Virus record (IMG/VR): IMGVR_UViG_3300046838_000098
Coordinates: 1-32,232 of that record
Source: a virus
Strand: one strand, 5' to 3'
DNA length: 32,232 nt
Shown here: in pieces, positions 14,478 to 20,689 of the stretch
Numbering within the stretch: position 1 is the stretch's first letter
Layout of the letters: the number at the start of each line of letters is the position of its first letter
The notes under the pieces: generated by a model
What the model saw: the letters and a program-made list of their open reading frames with translations, nothing else
Databases searched by the model: none
What the model was told of the DNA's origin: nothing
Position numbers and translations under genes: made by a program

Positions 14478-15074
14478 TTAGAGCGACGTGCCTTCCAACC
14501 ATGCTTGGTAGCGCATCTTGTCGTTCCAATGCGCCCACTCGAAGCCATTACGCTCCGCCAGGAGATAGCGGAAGTGGTAGTTGTAATCCGCATCTCCCAC
14601 ACGCATGATGTATTTGACGAATTTGTCCACGGGCACCTCGATCTCGCCCCCTTTGAGGGCGTACCACTCCCTTACGATGGCGTGGAAGGGTGCCATAGCC
14701 AGTTCGTCATTTCGTCCACGTACTTGTAGAATCCTCGCTCGCTGACCGATTGGCTCCGGCCAGAATGGTTGCAGGCTCCCAACGTCCCAGCAGCGACCAT
14801 AGGGGGAATATTCCCCCTCCCTGACACACAGGATTGTCGCGTGCGGTATGCCTAGAGCGTCCCGTAACGAATACACTACGTGAACGTCTGAGAATTTCGC
14901 GTAGTTTTTCGTCCCGAGACAATGAGCCAGGAAGAATGTCTCAAGCCACCAATCCCACTGTGTGTCACAGCGCACAATGGAGTAGGCGTCTGTACGCCAC
15001 ACCTCCCGAGGATTCTCCCACGGAATCTCGATGTTGCTGATATCCCGTAGGCCATTCCGATAGGAACGTATCAT
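14478..15074 (-). CDS. PcfJ-like protein 2
   Basis: A 198-residue protein with a clearer PcfJ pattern than its relative at 12425-13228: FFLAHCLGTKNYAK (47-60), VVYSLRDALGIPHATILCV (66-84) and ARILQVRGRNDELA, which match the HC-x-G, SLRD, P-H-A-T and Q-V-x-G-x-N features of the family. The start ATG (15074) has AAGGGG 5 nt upstream. PcfJ-like proteins have no firmly established activity. This one is placed between the secreted protein gene and the amidoligase, so it is probably part of the same module. The two copies differ in length and sequence, which points to distinct roles rather than a recent duplication. Confidence 0.7.
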   Translation of the reverse strand: MIRSYRNGLRDISNIEIPWENPREVWRTDAYSIVRCDTQWDWWLETFFLAHCLGTKNYAKFSDVHVVYSLRDALGIPHATILCVREGEYSPYGRCWDVGSLQPFWPEPIGQRARILQVRGRNDELAMAPFHAIVREWYALKGGEIEVPVDKFVKYIMRVGDADYNYHFRYLLAERNGFEWAHWNDKMRYQAWLEGTSL

Positions 15075-15087
15075 CGCGCCCCTTACC

Positions 15088-15585
15088 TCAACTGACCTTA
15101 TACAGCACCGGCCCCAGGCAGCGGGAACCATGCGGCCCGGTTTTCACGTCGATATTCGGAGTAATTCCTGGGACGCTGTACACGGAGTGGCCCCGATAGG
15201 TGGCGGAGTCAATCGCCGTGATAGTCGTACAGGAATACCAGAGCGTGTGTCCGAGGGCCAGGACATTGGTTCTGGTTTTGATGGAGCAGACGATACTTCC
15301 GGCGTCAATCCACGTCCCGAATCCACTTGTCTTTTCGAGACAGGAACCTACCGAAATTTGCGATGGCGCGAGATTGCAGGCGATGGACGTTCTGAACCCG
15401 ATGTGATTCGGTTGCAGCGTGTTATCGAGTCCCCAAAACGTCGAGGCATCCGCTGAACAAATGAGACCTGCGGCTTGGGCGGAGGGAGGCGTAGCAAAAA
15501 CATTTCCCACCACGACCGCGATTGCGAATACCACCACGACCGGCATCGTGAGCCACAAAATGATGCGGCGATGACGCTTACTCAT
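15088..15585 (-). CDS. Secreted Cys-rich protein with signal peptide
   Basis: A 165-residue protein with a textbook export signal: basic start MSKRHRR, hydrophobic core about residues 9-30, and a likely signal peptidase site after AQA (35-37). The mature part has six Cys (43, 70, 82, 100, 119, 156), which would pair as disulphides outside the cytoplasm, and is beta-like (GSIVCSIKTRTNVLALGHTLW). ATG at 15585 has AAGGAG 7 nt upstream. No known family. In phages such proteins can act in surface modification or superinfection exclusion; here it is followed by the PcfJ/amidoligase genes, so it might be a target or surface partner of that module. Confidence 0.7.
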   Translation of the reverse strand: MSKRHRRIILWLTMPVVVVFAIAVVVGNVFATPPSAQAAGLICSADASTFWGLDNTLQPNHIGFRTSIACNLAPSQISVGSCLEKTSGFGTWIDAGSIVCSIKTRTNVLALGHTLWYSCTTITAIDSATYRGHSVYSVPGITPNIDVKTGPHGSRCLGPVLYKVS

Positions 15586-15619
15586 GTGTTGCTCCTTTCA
15601 GTTACCCCATTATGGGGAA

Positions 15620-15691
15620 TGCCTGGGCGGGGAATTGCACCCCACTATCTCCCGCAGCTATGCGGTGCTGAGTCTACCACAGCTTCCAGGC
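15620..15691 (-). ncRNA. tRNA-like cloverleaf with a collapsed anticodon loop
   Basis: Read leftward, 72 nt fold as a cloverleaf: acceptor GCCTGGA (15691-15685) with CCCAGGC (15627-15621), 6 of 7 pairs; D-arm GCTG / CAGC with GGTAG in the loop; anticodon-position stem CCGCA / TGCGG; and a T-arm TGGGG-TGCAATT-CCCCG whose loop differs from the usual TTCRANY at one key position. The discriminator would be A, with no encoded CCA. The odd point is the anticodon loop: 4 nt (TAGC) or at most 6, instead of 7, so normal decoding is unlikely. It is either a decayed tRNA or a tRNA mimic. Confidence 0.4.
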
Positions 15692-15726
15692 GTTGTGTTG
15701 CAAGTAGGTAGGGAGTTACAGCTTCA

Positions 15727-15806
15727 CTCCGCAATCCCAATAGGCGTCAGACTGCATAAAAGGAGTCCACCCACCCGTCACTTGGCCCTTTCGGGCTAAA
15801 GCGGAG
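15727..15806 (-). ncRNA. Possible structured RNA enclosed by CTCCGC / GCGGAG
   Basis: A perfect 6-bp closing stem (CTCCGC at 15727-15732, GCGGAG at 15801-15806) encloses a GCCC-GAAA-GGGC hairpin (GNRA loop in the leftward direction) and a GACT / AGTC stem. It lies just upstream of the tRNA-like element in the leftward direction. Function unknown; it could be chance. Confidence 0.3.
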
Positions 15807-16077
15807 ATCAAACGAGTATATATCCTCGCGCCTCGGCTGCTGGAAGTTTGACGCACTTCCGTGAGCTACCACGTGAAATTTGGTACGCGCCGCCCCTTAT
15901 GTATCCCATCGCGGTCGCGTTTTGTCGGCGCAGCTTTTGTCGCCGACCCCATCCCCATTCGCCCTCGCGCTCACCTCTCAAGTTTTACCCCAAAAGGAGC
16001 AAGCGCCCCACACCGTCAAGCAGGGATAGGGCGAATAACGCGGAGCTACGTTCGGCCGTAATGGTGGCCGGGGGAAG

Positions 16078-16974
16078 CTAAGACTTTACTTGGTACAGGC
16101 AGTAATTCCACCGCGACATTCCCACATCGCGCCTGTGAATTTGCTTCACGAGTTCCCAGTTTTTCGGACACTGGGAGCCGTACTGATTCGGTGGGAGCGT
16201 TTCCGTGACATAGCACCGCTCCGTGTAACTCCACGTCCGCCTTGTGCGCGGGCCGTCATTTCGCAAATGCGTGGATGAGAGGATGTAGGAACCCTCATGG
16301 AGACACCGCCCCACAATGTCGAGGTCTTTTCGCCCCTGATTCCCATTCCCGCCGTCGTGGGCATTACTCATGTAGAGGAGATCGAATGGCCCGTGGGCCT
16401 CCAACTTCTCGAAATCCCCGTGAATAAAGCGCACTATGCCGAGTTTGCGAACGGCAGCCTTCTCGTATTTCCCGAGGCGCTCCCAATGCTGAGTGACAGC
16501 AGTTCCTAAGCGGTTATCGTCGTAGGGATCTCTGCGAATGAGACGATCCCCGATCCGGTCTGAATACGCCAAGTCGTCCCGAGCCGCGTAAATATCGGGA
16601 GGCAAGTCCTTTGATACCTCCTTCACGGCGGCTCCCGCTGTCGTGGGGTCTTTGAGACGCCGGAGCGTGCCCGCGTATCCCCACTTCTGCAACATGAGGT
16701 ATTTCAAGATCGCGTATTGCAGCGATCCCCGATTGTGGTCGATGAGGACTAACTCCTCGCGCACCGTGGGTAGGAGGGAAAAAAATCCCACTTCCCCGCC
16801 CGAGCAAATTGCAGCCGCTCGATTGATGCGCTTGCCCTTGATGAGTTCACGCCAGATACCAATGTCCTCATTGGGACAGAGGTACGAGACGCCGAGCGTG
16901 TTGGGAATTTCGGACACATAGTTCAGCTTGGGTTGCTTTGCAACGGGAGGTTGCTCCTGTGTTGCGACGGTCAT
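16078..16974 (-). CDS. Rossmann-fold methyltransferase-like protein
   Basis: A 298-residue protein with features of class I SAM-dependent methyltransferases or DUF3419-like relatives: NRAAAICSGGEVGFFSLLP as the glycine-containing motif I, ELVLIDHNRGSLQYAILKYLML where the Asp ends strand 2, a later GIVRFIHGDFEKL and FDLLYMSNAHDGG as the strand-4 motif. The exact substrate is unclear and the glycine motif is not canonical, so it may be catalytically altered. I use ATG at 16974, overlapping the TGA of the zinc-ribbon gene (ATGA) with GAGGAG 8 nt upstream; an upstream extension looks non-coding. It is the last gene before the structured 490-bp gap. Confidence 0.55.
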   Translation of the reverse strand: MTVATQEQPPVAKQPKLNYVSEIPNTLGVSYLCPNEDIGIWRELIKGKRINRAAAICSGGEVGFFSLLPTVREELVLIDHNRGSLQYAILKYLMLQKWGYAGTLRRLKDPTTAGAAVKEVSKDLPPDIYAARDDLAYSDRIGDRLIRRDPYDDNRLGTAVTQHWERLGKYEKAAVRKLGIVRFIHGDFEKLEAHGPFDLLYMSNAHDGGNGNQGRKDLDIVGRCLHEGSYILSSTHLRNDGPRTRRTWSYTERCYVTETLPPNQYGSQCPKNWELVKQIHRRDVGMSRWNYCLYQVKS

Positions 16975-17168
16975 ACTCCGAACTCCTCTAGTAATGCGAG
17001 TTCCTCGGGCGTGTATTCTGTGCCGAGAGCCTCGCAGGGTGGATACAACGGGGTTGATACGCAGGGGACGCCACAAATGAAGCAAATTTCCCCTGCCTCG
17101 CCTACCATAGCGCTGAGGCACTTGGGGCAGACAATCCAGTGATCGAATTCCGTATTCGATTTATCCAT
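16971..17168 (-). CDS. Zinc-ribbon protein with conserved tail, copy A
   Basis: A 65-residue protein: a zinc ribbon (IVCPKCLSAM, then EICFICGVPC) and a tail that ends EYTPEELALLEEFGV. The same tail ends the zinc-ribbon protein at 17803-18231 (EYTEAELALLEEFGV). The codons differ at several synonymous positions, so the peptide is being conserved. Its stop overlaps the methyltransferase ATG; the GAGGAG inside the tail codons serves as the next SD, which explains only part of the similarity. The start ATG overlaps the gene above by 8 nt. Function unknown; the shared tail suggests a common docking partner or a processed peptide. Confidence 0.7.
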   Translation of the reverse strand: MDKSNTEFDHWIVCPKCLSAMVGEAGEICFICGVPCVSTPLYPPCEALGTEYTPEELALLEEFGV

Positions 17169-17628
17169 AGTTCCTCACGATCTTCCAGTAGGCATTGGCC
17201 GAGTGCTTTCCCGTCCAGCAGCCGCCGGATTTGACGTGATTTGTGTCGGTGACGCGCGGAGCGCCCTCGTTATTTCGGTGATGGTAGCAGACGCTAAAAC
17301 GCCTTCCCTGGTATTCCTGAGGGTATACGTCTGCCACGATGACGTACACGATATCCGCCAACGCTATGTCGAGGTTGCGTGCTTTATAGCCATAGCGCCC
17401 TGGGGGATTCCACTGATTAACCTCGGGCACCTTGAGGTCGAGCGGGATGCCCAACTCAGTCGCCATTTCCTCCGCCCAGATGTCAATTCCACCCACGGGT
17501 GAGTGTCCTGACACCATAGACGTAGCATGGTCACCCAGGAGAATTTCCCGAATGAGTGCCTTTGCGACGACTTCTCCCAATACCGTGAATTTGTCGGTGC
17601 CGTTGCCGACAATACCGACGCTACTCAT
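17161..17628 (-). CDS. SLOG/LOG-like nucleotide-binding protein
   Basis: A 155-residue Rossmann-like protein. It begins SSVGIVGNGTDKF, then has SMVSGHSPVGGIDIWAEEMATELGI and YKARNLDIALADIVYVIVADVYP: a glycine-rich first strand, an SG(G)-like turn followed by a helix with D and E, and a late strand-helix with R-N. This is the arrangement of the SLOG superfamily (DprA, LOG, DUF2493 relatives), which bind nucleotides or their derivatives; many sense or cleave nucleotide ligands. The C-terminus has CYHHRNNEGAPR and GGCWTGKHS, which may bind metal. ATG at 17628 overlaps the gene above by 8 nt and has no clear SD, so coupling is likely. Confidence 0.6.
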   Translation of the reverse strand: MSSVGIVGNGTDKFTVLGEVVAKALIREILLGDHATSMVSGHSPVGGIDIWAEEMATELGIPLDLKVPEVNQWNPPGRYGYKARNLDIALADIVYVIVADVYPQEYQGRRFSVCYHHRNNEGAPRVTDTNHVKSGGCWTGKHSANAYWKIVRNYG

Positions 17629-17806
17629 GGCTTGGGGGTTGTGGGAACATACCGAAAATCCCCTTACAGCGTTTGCAGAGTAGAATACGACGAAGATAGC
17701 TCTTTGAGCGATCAGGCTCGACTACCAATTCCTCGTACTCCCCACCACAATTTACACAATCGAGCAGGGGTTTGTTGCCGGTGGGCACCCATTTGTAGGC
17801 GCTCAT
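17621..17806 (-). CDS. 61-residue zinc-ribbon protein
   Basis: MSAYKWVPTGNKPLLDCVNC followed by a second knuckle LLCKRCKGIFG: two CxxC pairs about 27 residues apart, a compact zinc ribbon with basic residues between. ATG overlaps the TGA of the gene above (ATGA), and GAGGAG in the preceding tail codons provides the SD. It overlaps the SLOG-like gene below by 8 nt. Unlike its two neighbours it lacks the EYTxxELALLEEFGV tail. Function unknown. Confidence 0.65.
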   Translation of the reverse strand: MSAYKWVPTGNKPLLDCVNCGGEYEELVVEPDRSKSYLRRILLCKRCKGIFGMFPQPPSHE

Positions 17807-18231
17807 ACGCCGAACTCCTCAAGCAGCGCAAGCTCCGCTTCCGTGTATTCGACTTCCAACTCCGCGAGCGGGAACTCGCAATTCGCACACAGCTTGGGAG
17901 GTCGTCCAGGCTTTCCCGTGCGTGCAATACCCTCGCCACAGCGTTCGCATGGATGAGGATACACGCCCTCAGCGGATTCCTCGTGCTTCTCAGCACGCTG
18001 TCCCTTGAGGTAGTAATCGAGTTCCGCCAAATGCCCCCTGAAATGGGCATCGAGCGGTACACTCTCGGGGAGGTATTTCCCACACGCCTTACACGCGACC
18101 TCGCCCGAGGCTGCACGCAAGCATAAATATCCCTCCTGCCGAATTAGTGCGACTCCGACGGCATTGAGGAAGATGGGCACCCATTTCCCGTGATCGAGTG
18201 CGAGCGGCTTCCCGTGGTCTGAGACGCCCAT
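17803..18231 (-). CDS. Zinc-finger/ribbon protein with conserved tail, copy B
   Basis: A 142-residue protein. A C2H2-like finger (ACKACGKYLPESV, then LDAHFRGHL) is followed by a zinc ribbon (PCERCGEGIA, then KLCANCE) with a basic GRPPK linker of the type seen in many actinophage zinc proteins. The end is EYTEAELALLEEFGV, shared with the protein at 16971-17168. ATG at 18231 has AGGAGG 6 nt upstream and overlaps the stop of the membrane gene (TAATG); an upstream extension is Cys-rich but out of context. DNA or protein binding is likely from the fingers; the tail's role is unknown. Confidence 0.7.
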   Translation of the reverse strand: MGVSDHGKPLALDHGKWVPIFLNAVGVALIRQEGYLCLRAASGEVACKACGKYLPESVPLDAHFRGHLAELDYYLKGQRAEKHEESAEGVYPHPCERCGEGIARTGKPGRPPKLCANCEFPLAELEVEYTEAELALLEEFGV

Positions 18232-18425
18232 TACCAACCTCCTGTATCGGCACAAAGAGCCGCAGTAACAGCGGCAGCGAATCCAAGTACAGCAACTCCA
18301 ACGGCCCAAATTTCAGCCCATGGAGTCGGGAGAAGTACACATCCTGCAATATAGCCGCCGATGATTGCGGCTAGGAGCACGAGTGCAAGAAGGACGATGA
18401 CGTACAGGATCAATGCATTCTTCAT
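18231..18425 (-). CDS. Small two-span membrane protein
   Basis: A 64-residue protein with two hydrophobic segments: LILYVIVLLALVLLAAIIGG (about 5-24) and EIWAVGVAVLGFAAAVTAAL (about 38-57), joined by a short loop with CVLLPTP. It should sit in the inner membrane as a hairpin. TAATG overlaps link it to the genes on both sides, while its own SD is weak. No family recognised; it could be a holin-like, anchoring or exclusion protein, but no lysis gene is next to it. Confidence 0.6.
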   Translation of the reverse strand: MKNALILYVIVLLALVLLAAIIGGYIAGCVLLPTPWAEIWAVGVAVLGFAAAVTAALCADTGGW

Positions 18426-18616
18426 TAGAGCACCGCCAGATAGCGTTCCATTGCCTCAAAGCCCTCAAGGCAATACCTTGGGAATACGGTGCAATCACGG
18501 CTTTCCTCTTCCAGTTTGAGTGGGAGGCACCGCGCCTCAAACCCATTCTCACGGGCCGAGAGAGCGTATTCCTCGGTGCATTCCACCCATAACGTGCCAG
18601 TCCACACGGCCCACAT
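18425..18616 (-). CDS. Small hypothetical protein
   Basis: A 63-residue protein starting MWAVWTGTLWVECTEEYALSA. Three Cys in the body (VECTE, EARCLPL, RDCTVF, plus RYCLEG) and a helical end (GFEAMERYLAVL). No recognised domain. The ATG at 18616 overlaps the TGA of the gene above (TGATG), and the stop overlaps the ATG of the membrane gene below, so the start is fixed by linkage rather than by a strong SD. Confidence 0.55.
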   Translation of the reverse strand: MWAVWTGTLWVECTEEYALSARENGFEARCLPLKLEEESRDCTVFPRYCLEGFEAMERYLAVL

Positions 18617-19017
18617 CACCGCACCGCCGTCCTGAGTGCGTCGCACTCCGCCTGGAAGGTGATTCCGGCGACGAGGGCGCTATTGCAGGTGTAGAGATTG
18701 CCCTTGGTCTTGCCACCGCGCGAGCGGCCGACGCGAATCCAGCACGCGACGCCTGCCTTGGACAGCCGATTCGCCTTCTCGATGTGACGCGACATTTCGC
18801 CAGCCTGGATCATTTTGCCCGCATTGGCGATCTGCTTGGGCGAGTGACCCTCCACGCGCACGCCATTGAGCGTCTGCTCGCCGACGAAGTAACACGCACG
18901 GATTTCGCGCTTGATGCGCCTCCCCGTCTCGATGACAGCGAGGTCGTCCAATTCCCGCTGCCTGAGGCGCTCCGCGTCTGCCTTGACCCGCTTGGGGTCT
19001 GGGGGATTGAATCCCAT
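18616..19017 (-). CDS. Hypothetical basic helical protein
   Basis: A 133-residue protein starting MGFNPPDPKRVKADAERLRQ. The first half is a charged helix; the middle has REIRACYFVGEQTLNGV and GHSPKQIANAGKMIQAGEM, and the end is basic (IRVGRSRGGKTKGNLYT). The charge and helix content would allow nucleic-acid binding, but there is no family match I can name. The start ATG overlaps the stop of the gene above (TAATG) and a G-rich SD is present. It belongs to the early part of the leftward operon. Confidence 0.55.
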   Translation of the reverse strand: MGFNPPDPKRVKADAERLRQRELDDLAVIETGRRIKREIRACYFVGEQTLNGVRVEGHSPKQIANAGKMIQAGEMSRHIEKANRLSKAGVACWIRVGRSRGGKTKGNLYTCNSALVAGITFQAECDALRTAVR

Positions 19018-19133
19018 TACTGCGACCCCCCACCGATGAACGCCCAGGCCAGCAGCGTCCGAACACGCGCGGGCGTGTACCCGCGAATGATGAGCCGAAG
19101 CCTGAAAGCCTCGGGATCGCTATGCACGAACAT
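19017..19133 (-). CDS. 38-residue hypothetical peptide
   Basis: MFVHSDPEAFRLRLIIRGYT then a short hydrophobic end (VRTLLAWAFIGGGSQ). The start is supported by AAGGAGG 5 nt upstream of ATG 19133; the frame opens further upstream but that start has no SD. The stop overlaps the next gene (TAATG). The mix of Arg and hydrophobic residues suggests an amphipathic helix. No function can be given. Confidence 0.5.
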   Translation of the reverse strand: MFVHSDPEAFRLRLIIRGYTPARVRTLLAWAFIGGGSQ

Positions 19134-19213
19134 TGTCGCCTCCTTAGCGACGATTACGGTGCCATACCTACGGACACCGGAAGTGCCCTCCATTGGGGGG
19201 CACAACCGCTGCC

Positions 19214-19843
19214 TTAGGCGTTCTTGGCAGTCCAGATGGCGACGTGCGCCTCACCCTTGGTGAAGTGCGGGGTGAGCAGCCCGAGCGCATTGAGGGTGTA
19301 AAGCTGACCACTCGACGCATCCGCGCCGGGGTCCTTGCCCTCGAATGGCGGGCACACATTCGCTTCCTCGTCCTCGTCGTCCTCCTCGACCTCGACGATG
19401 GAGCCGACGCCGTTACCGCCCGAATTGGCAGCGGTGACGATTGCCGCCAACTGCTCGGGATTGGCACCTGCGGTGATTGCCGCAGTCAGGAGGGAAGTCA
19501 CGTCCACGTCGGTCGTGGGCGTGGCAATGGTCTCGACGACCGGAGCCGGAGTCGGCGTGGTCGGCGTGCTTTCGATGGTCGAGGGCGTCTGCCCCAGCTC
19601 ATCGGCGTACTTGTTGCAATAGAAGCGGAGGGCCTGCGAGGGGCGCTTGAATGTCCCCTTGTTCCGTCCCCGCGTCTTGAGGCCGCCGATCTCAACGACA
19701 GCCGCGTAGAGGTCCTGCAACTGCTGCAAGCCATTCGTGCCATTATTCGTGTTCTTGGCGAGCGCCGCGAACCACGAATCGAACCCTGCCTGCGTGCCAT
19801 CGGCGAGGGCGGTGATGATGTGCTGCTTGACTGCTGAAGCCAT
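19214..19843 (-). CDS. First gene of the main leftward run; protein with AGANPEQL motif and acidic patch
   Basis: A 209-residue protein I do not recognise. Order: a helical N-terminal domain (1-85; FDSWFAALAKNTNNG, then a basic KTRGRNKGTFKRPSQALRFY that may contact DNA), a Thr/Pro linker (86-112), a short motif VTSLLTAAITAGANPEQL (115-132) shared with the protein at 21236-21607 (16 of 26 identical over the aligned segment), a strongly acidic run (EVEEDDEDEEA, 151-161) and a final ordered part with SGQLYTLNALGLLTP. ATG at 19843 has AAGGAG 6 nt upstream and sits below a hairpin at 19859-19876. As the promoter-proximal gene it is probably well expressed. Confidence 0.65.
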   Translation of the reverse strand: MASAVKQHIITALADGTQAGFDSWFAALAKNTNNGTNGLQQLQDLYAAVVEIGGLKTRGRNKGTFKRPSQALRFYCNKYADELGQTPSTIESTPTTPTPAPVVETIATPTTDVDVTSLLTAAITAGANPEQLAAIVTAANSGGNGVGSIVEVEEDDEDEEANVCPPFEGKDPGADASSGQLYTLNALGLLTPHFTKGEAHVAIWTAKNA

Positions 19844-19858
19844 TAGAGGCTCCTTCCT

Positions 19859-19876
19859 GGTAGCCGTGAAGCTACC
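19859..19876 (-). promoter_or_regulatory. Leader hairpin directly upstream of the SD of the 19214-19843 gene
   Basis: GGTAGC-N6-GCTACC is a perfect 6-bp stem ending right before AGGAAGGAG. This placement could expose or hide the ribosome site or stabilise the message. A related GGTAGC sits in front of the SD of the paralogous gene at 21607, but without the full stem. Confidence 0.4.
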
Positions 19877-19907
19877 GACGGTTGGCGTCACATTATGCGA
19901 ACGCCAC

Positions 19908-19991
19908 TCCCCTATGTGCATTGCACGATGGGGAAGTGTAGCGAGGGGGGCGAACCCAATTCTGTGCCCATGCTTGGCACGCTCGCTACAC
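19908..19991. ncRNA. Stacked hairpins: candidate structured RNA or leader
   Basis: Two adjacent folds. 19908-19934: TCCCC / GGGGA and GTGC / GCAC around a 3-nt loop. 19936-19991: a perfect 10-bp outer stem GTGTAGCGAG (19936-19945) with CTCGCTACAC (19982-19991), holding GTGCC-N7-GGCAC (19964-19980) and a GGG-CGAA-CCC hairpin (19948-19957). This looks like a three-way junction. Read leftward it is in the likely 5' leader of the 19214-19843 gene. The inner arm has a 5-bp stem and 7-nt loop as in an anticodon arm, but no tRNA identity can be derived. Confidence 0.45.
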
Positions 19992-20278
19992 GACGATCAA
20001 ATCCGTATTCAGTGTTCTATGCGCCATTGGCGTCACGAACAGAGGCTCGCTTGAATACCGCTCCGCATTGTATAGGGACGCCGAGTTCCTATCCAGCTAC
20101 ATACCCGATTGGGAAACCGTGTAACTCTTTCGCATTACCTCGTCGTAGCCTAGCTGCGAGAGCCTATCACATTCCATTTTCTGACGCTTTCCATTACGTC
20201 TTGGCTGGTCGGGTTCCGAACCTCCTAAGTTGGCGCCACCTGTCCGAGCAGGACTCTTACGCCTGGGGAATCATACCA

Positions 20279-20298
20279 AGTGTCCATCGGTGGACACT
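20279..20298. repeat. Perfect 8-bp hairpin/dyad
   Basis: AGTGTCCA-TCGG-TGGACACT: eight paired bases and a 4-nt centre. It could be a bidirectional RNA hairpin or an operator. No T run follows in either direction. Confidence 0.4.
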
Positions 20299-20590
20299 CA
20301 AGCTACCATGCTCCCACGGATTACCCTAACACCTACGTGCGAGGCCACCATTGGCGATCCTCACTTTCGACGGCAAGCAAGCTGTGCAACCCACTTACCA
20401 TTGGCCTTCTCCGTTGTAGGTAGACAACTTCACATGAGCACCCATTAGATTGCGGTGACTCGCTGCTTCGTCCTTCCCTTGACGGTGCCTATGAAATAGC
20501 GTGACCGGCTTGGCCGACCCACCCTATTAGCTTGGCGGCGATGCCGACCGAGCCGATGCACACTCTAGACCACCCGGCACCCCCTGTCTA

Positions 20591-20637
20591 TCCCCCAAAA
20601 GGGTGATCTTGAAAAACCCCTCGTTTGCAGGCTTTTA
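20591..20637 (-). repeat. Divergence-zone element, copy 1
   Basis: TCCCCCAAAAGGGTGA (20591-20606) followed by an A run, then CTCGTTTGCAG. The 16-nt part is exactly repeated at 21682-21697, and the following A-run plus CGCTATTTGCG-like part recurs at 21716 and 22154. This is the most diverged copy. Confidence 0.5.
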
Positions 20638-20652
20638 GTGGTTGTAAGGGGG

Positions 20653-20668
20653 GTTAGTGGTCACTAAC
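20653..20668. promoter_or_regulatory. Operator-like dyad GTTAGTG-GT-CACTAAC
   Basis: Two perfect 7-bp arms around a 2-nt centre, typical of a dimeric repressor or activator site. It lies just left of the tandem-repeat region. No regulator gene is identified in the window. Confidence 0.45.
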
Positions 20669-20689
20669 TTAGGGGTCGCCCCCTGTGCG

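Larger units (their letters stand above)
15586..16077. other. 490-bp gene-free gap with structured sequence
   Basis: No convincing gene is seen here on either strand. It contains the tRNA-like element (15620-15691), a second folded segment (15727-15806), an inverted repeat GGAAGT-N7-ACTTCC at about 15843-15861, and a leftward TATATACT-like -10 at about 15823-15816. It is the longest gap inside the leftward accessory region and could carry a promoter and small RNA feeding the secreted-protein gene. Confidence 0.45.
19844..20640. other. Gene-free, hairpin-rich divergence zone, part 1
   Basis: About 800 bp without a convincing gene; open frames on the plus strand here have no SD, no domain and odd composition. 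It contains the hairpins at 19859-19876, 19908-19934, 19936-19991 and 20279-20298 annotated separately, and ends with the first copy of a repeated element. It should hold the promoter and 5' leader of the leftward operon. Confidence 0.5.

Noticed and set aside
15855-15985. Short minus-strand frames of 25-30 residues (for example starting MGMGSATKAAPTKRD)
   Set aside because: Low-complexity basic sequence, SD spacing poor, and no coupling with neighbouring genes.
19936-19991. A tRNA in the structured leader
   Set aside because: There is a 10-bp outer stem and an arm of 5-bp stem plus 7-nt loop, but no D-arm, a poor T-arm, and the loop lacks U33 in either direction.
19895-20329. A 144-residue open frame on the plus strand in the divergence zone
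   Set aside because: No SD, no domain, and it crosses several strong hairpins; composition does not match the true genes.
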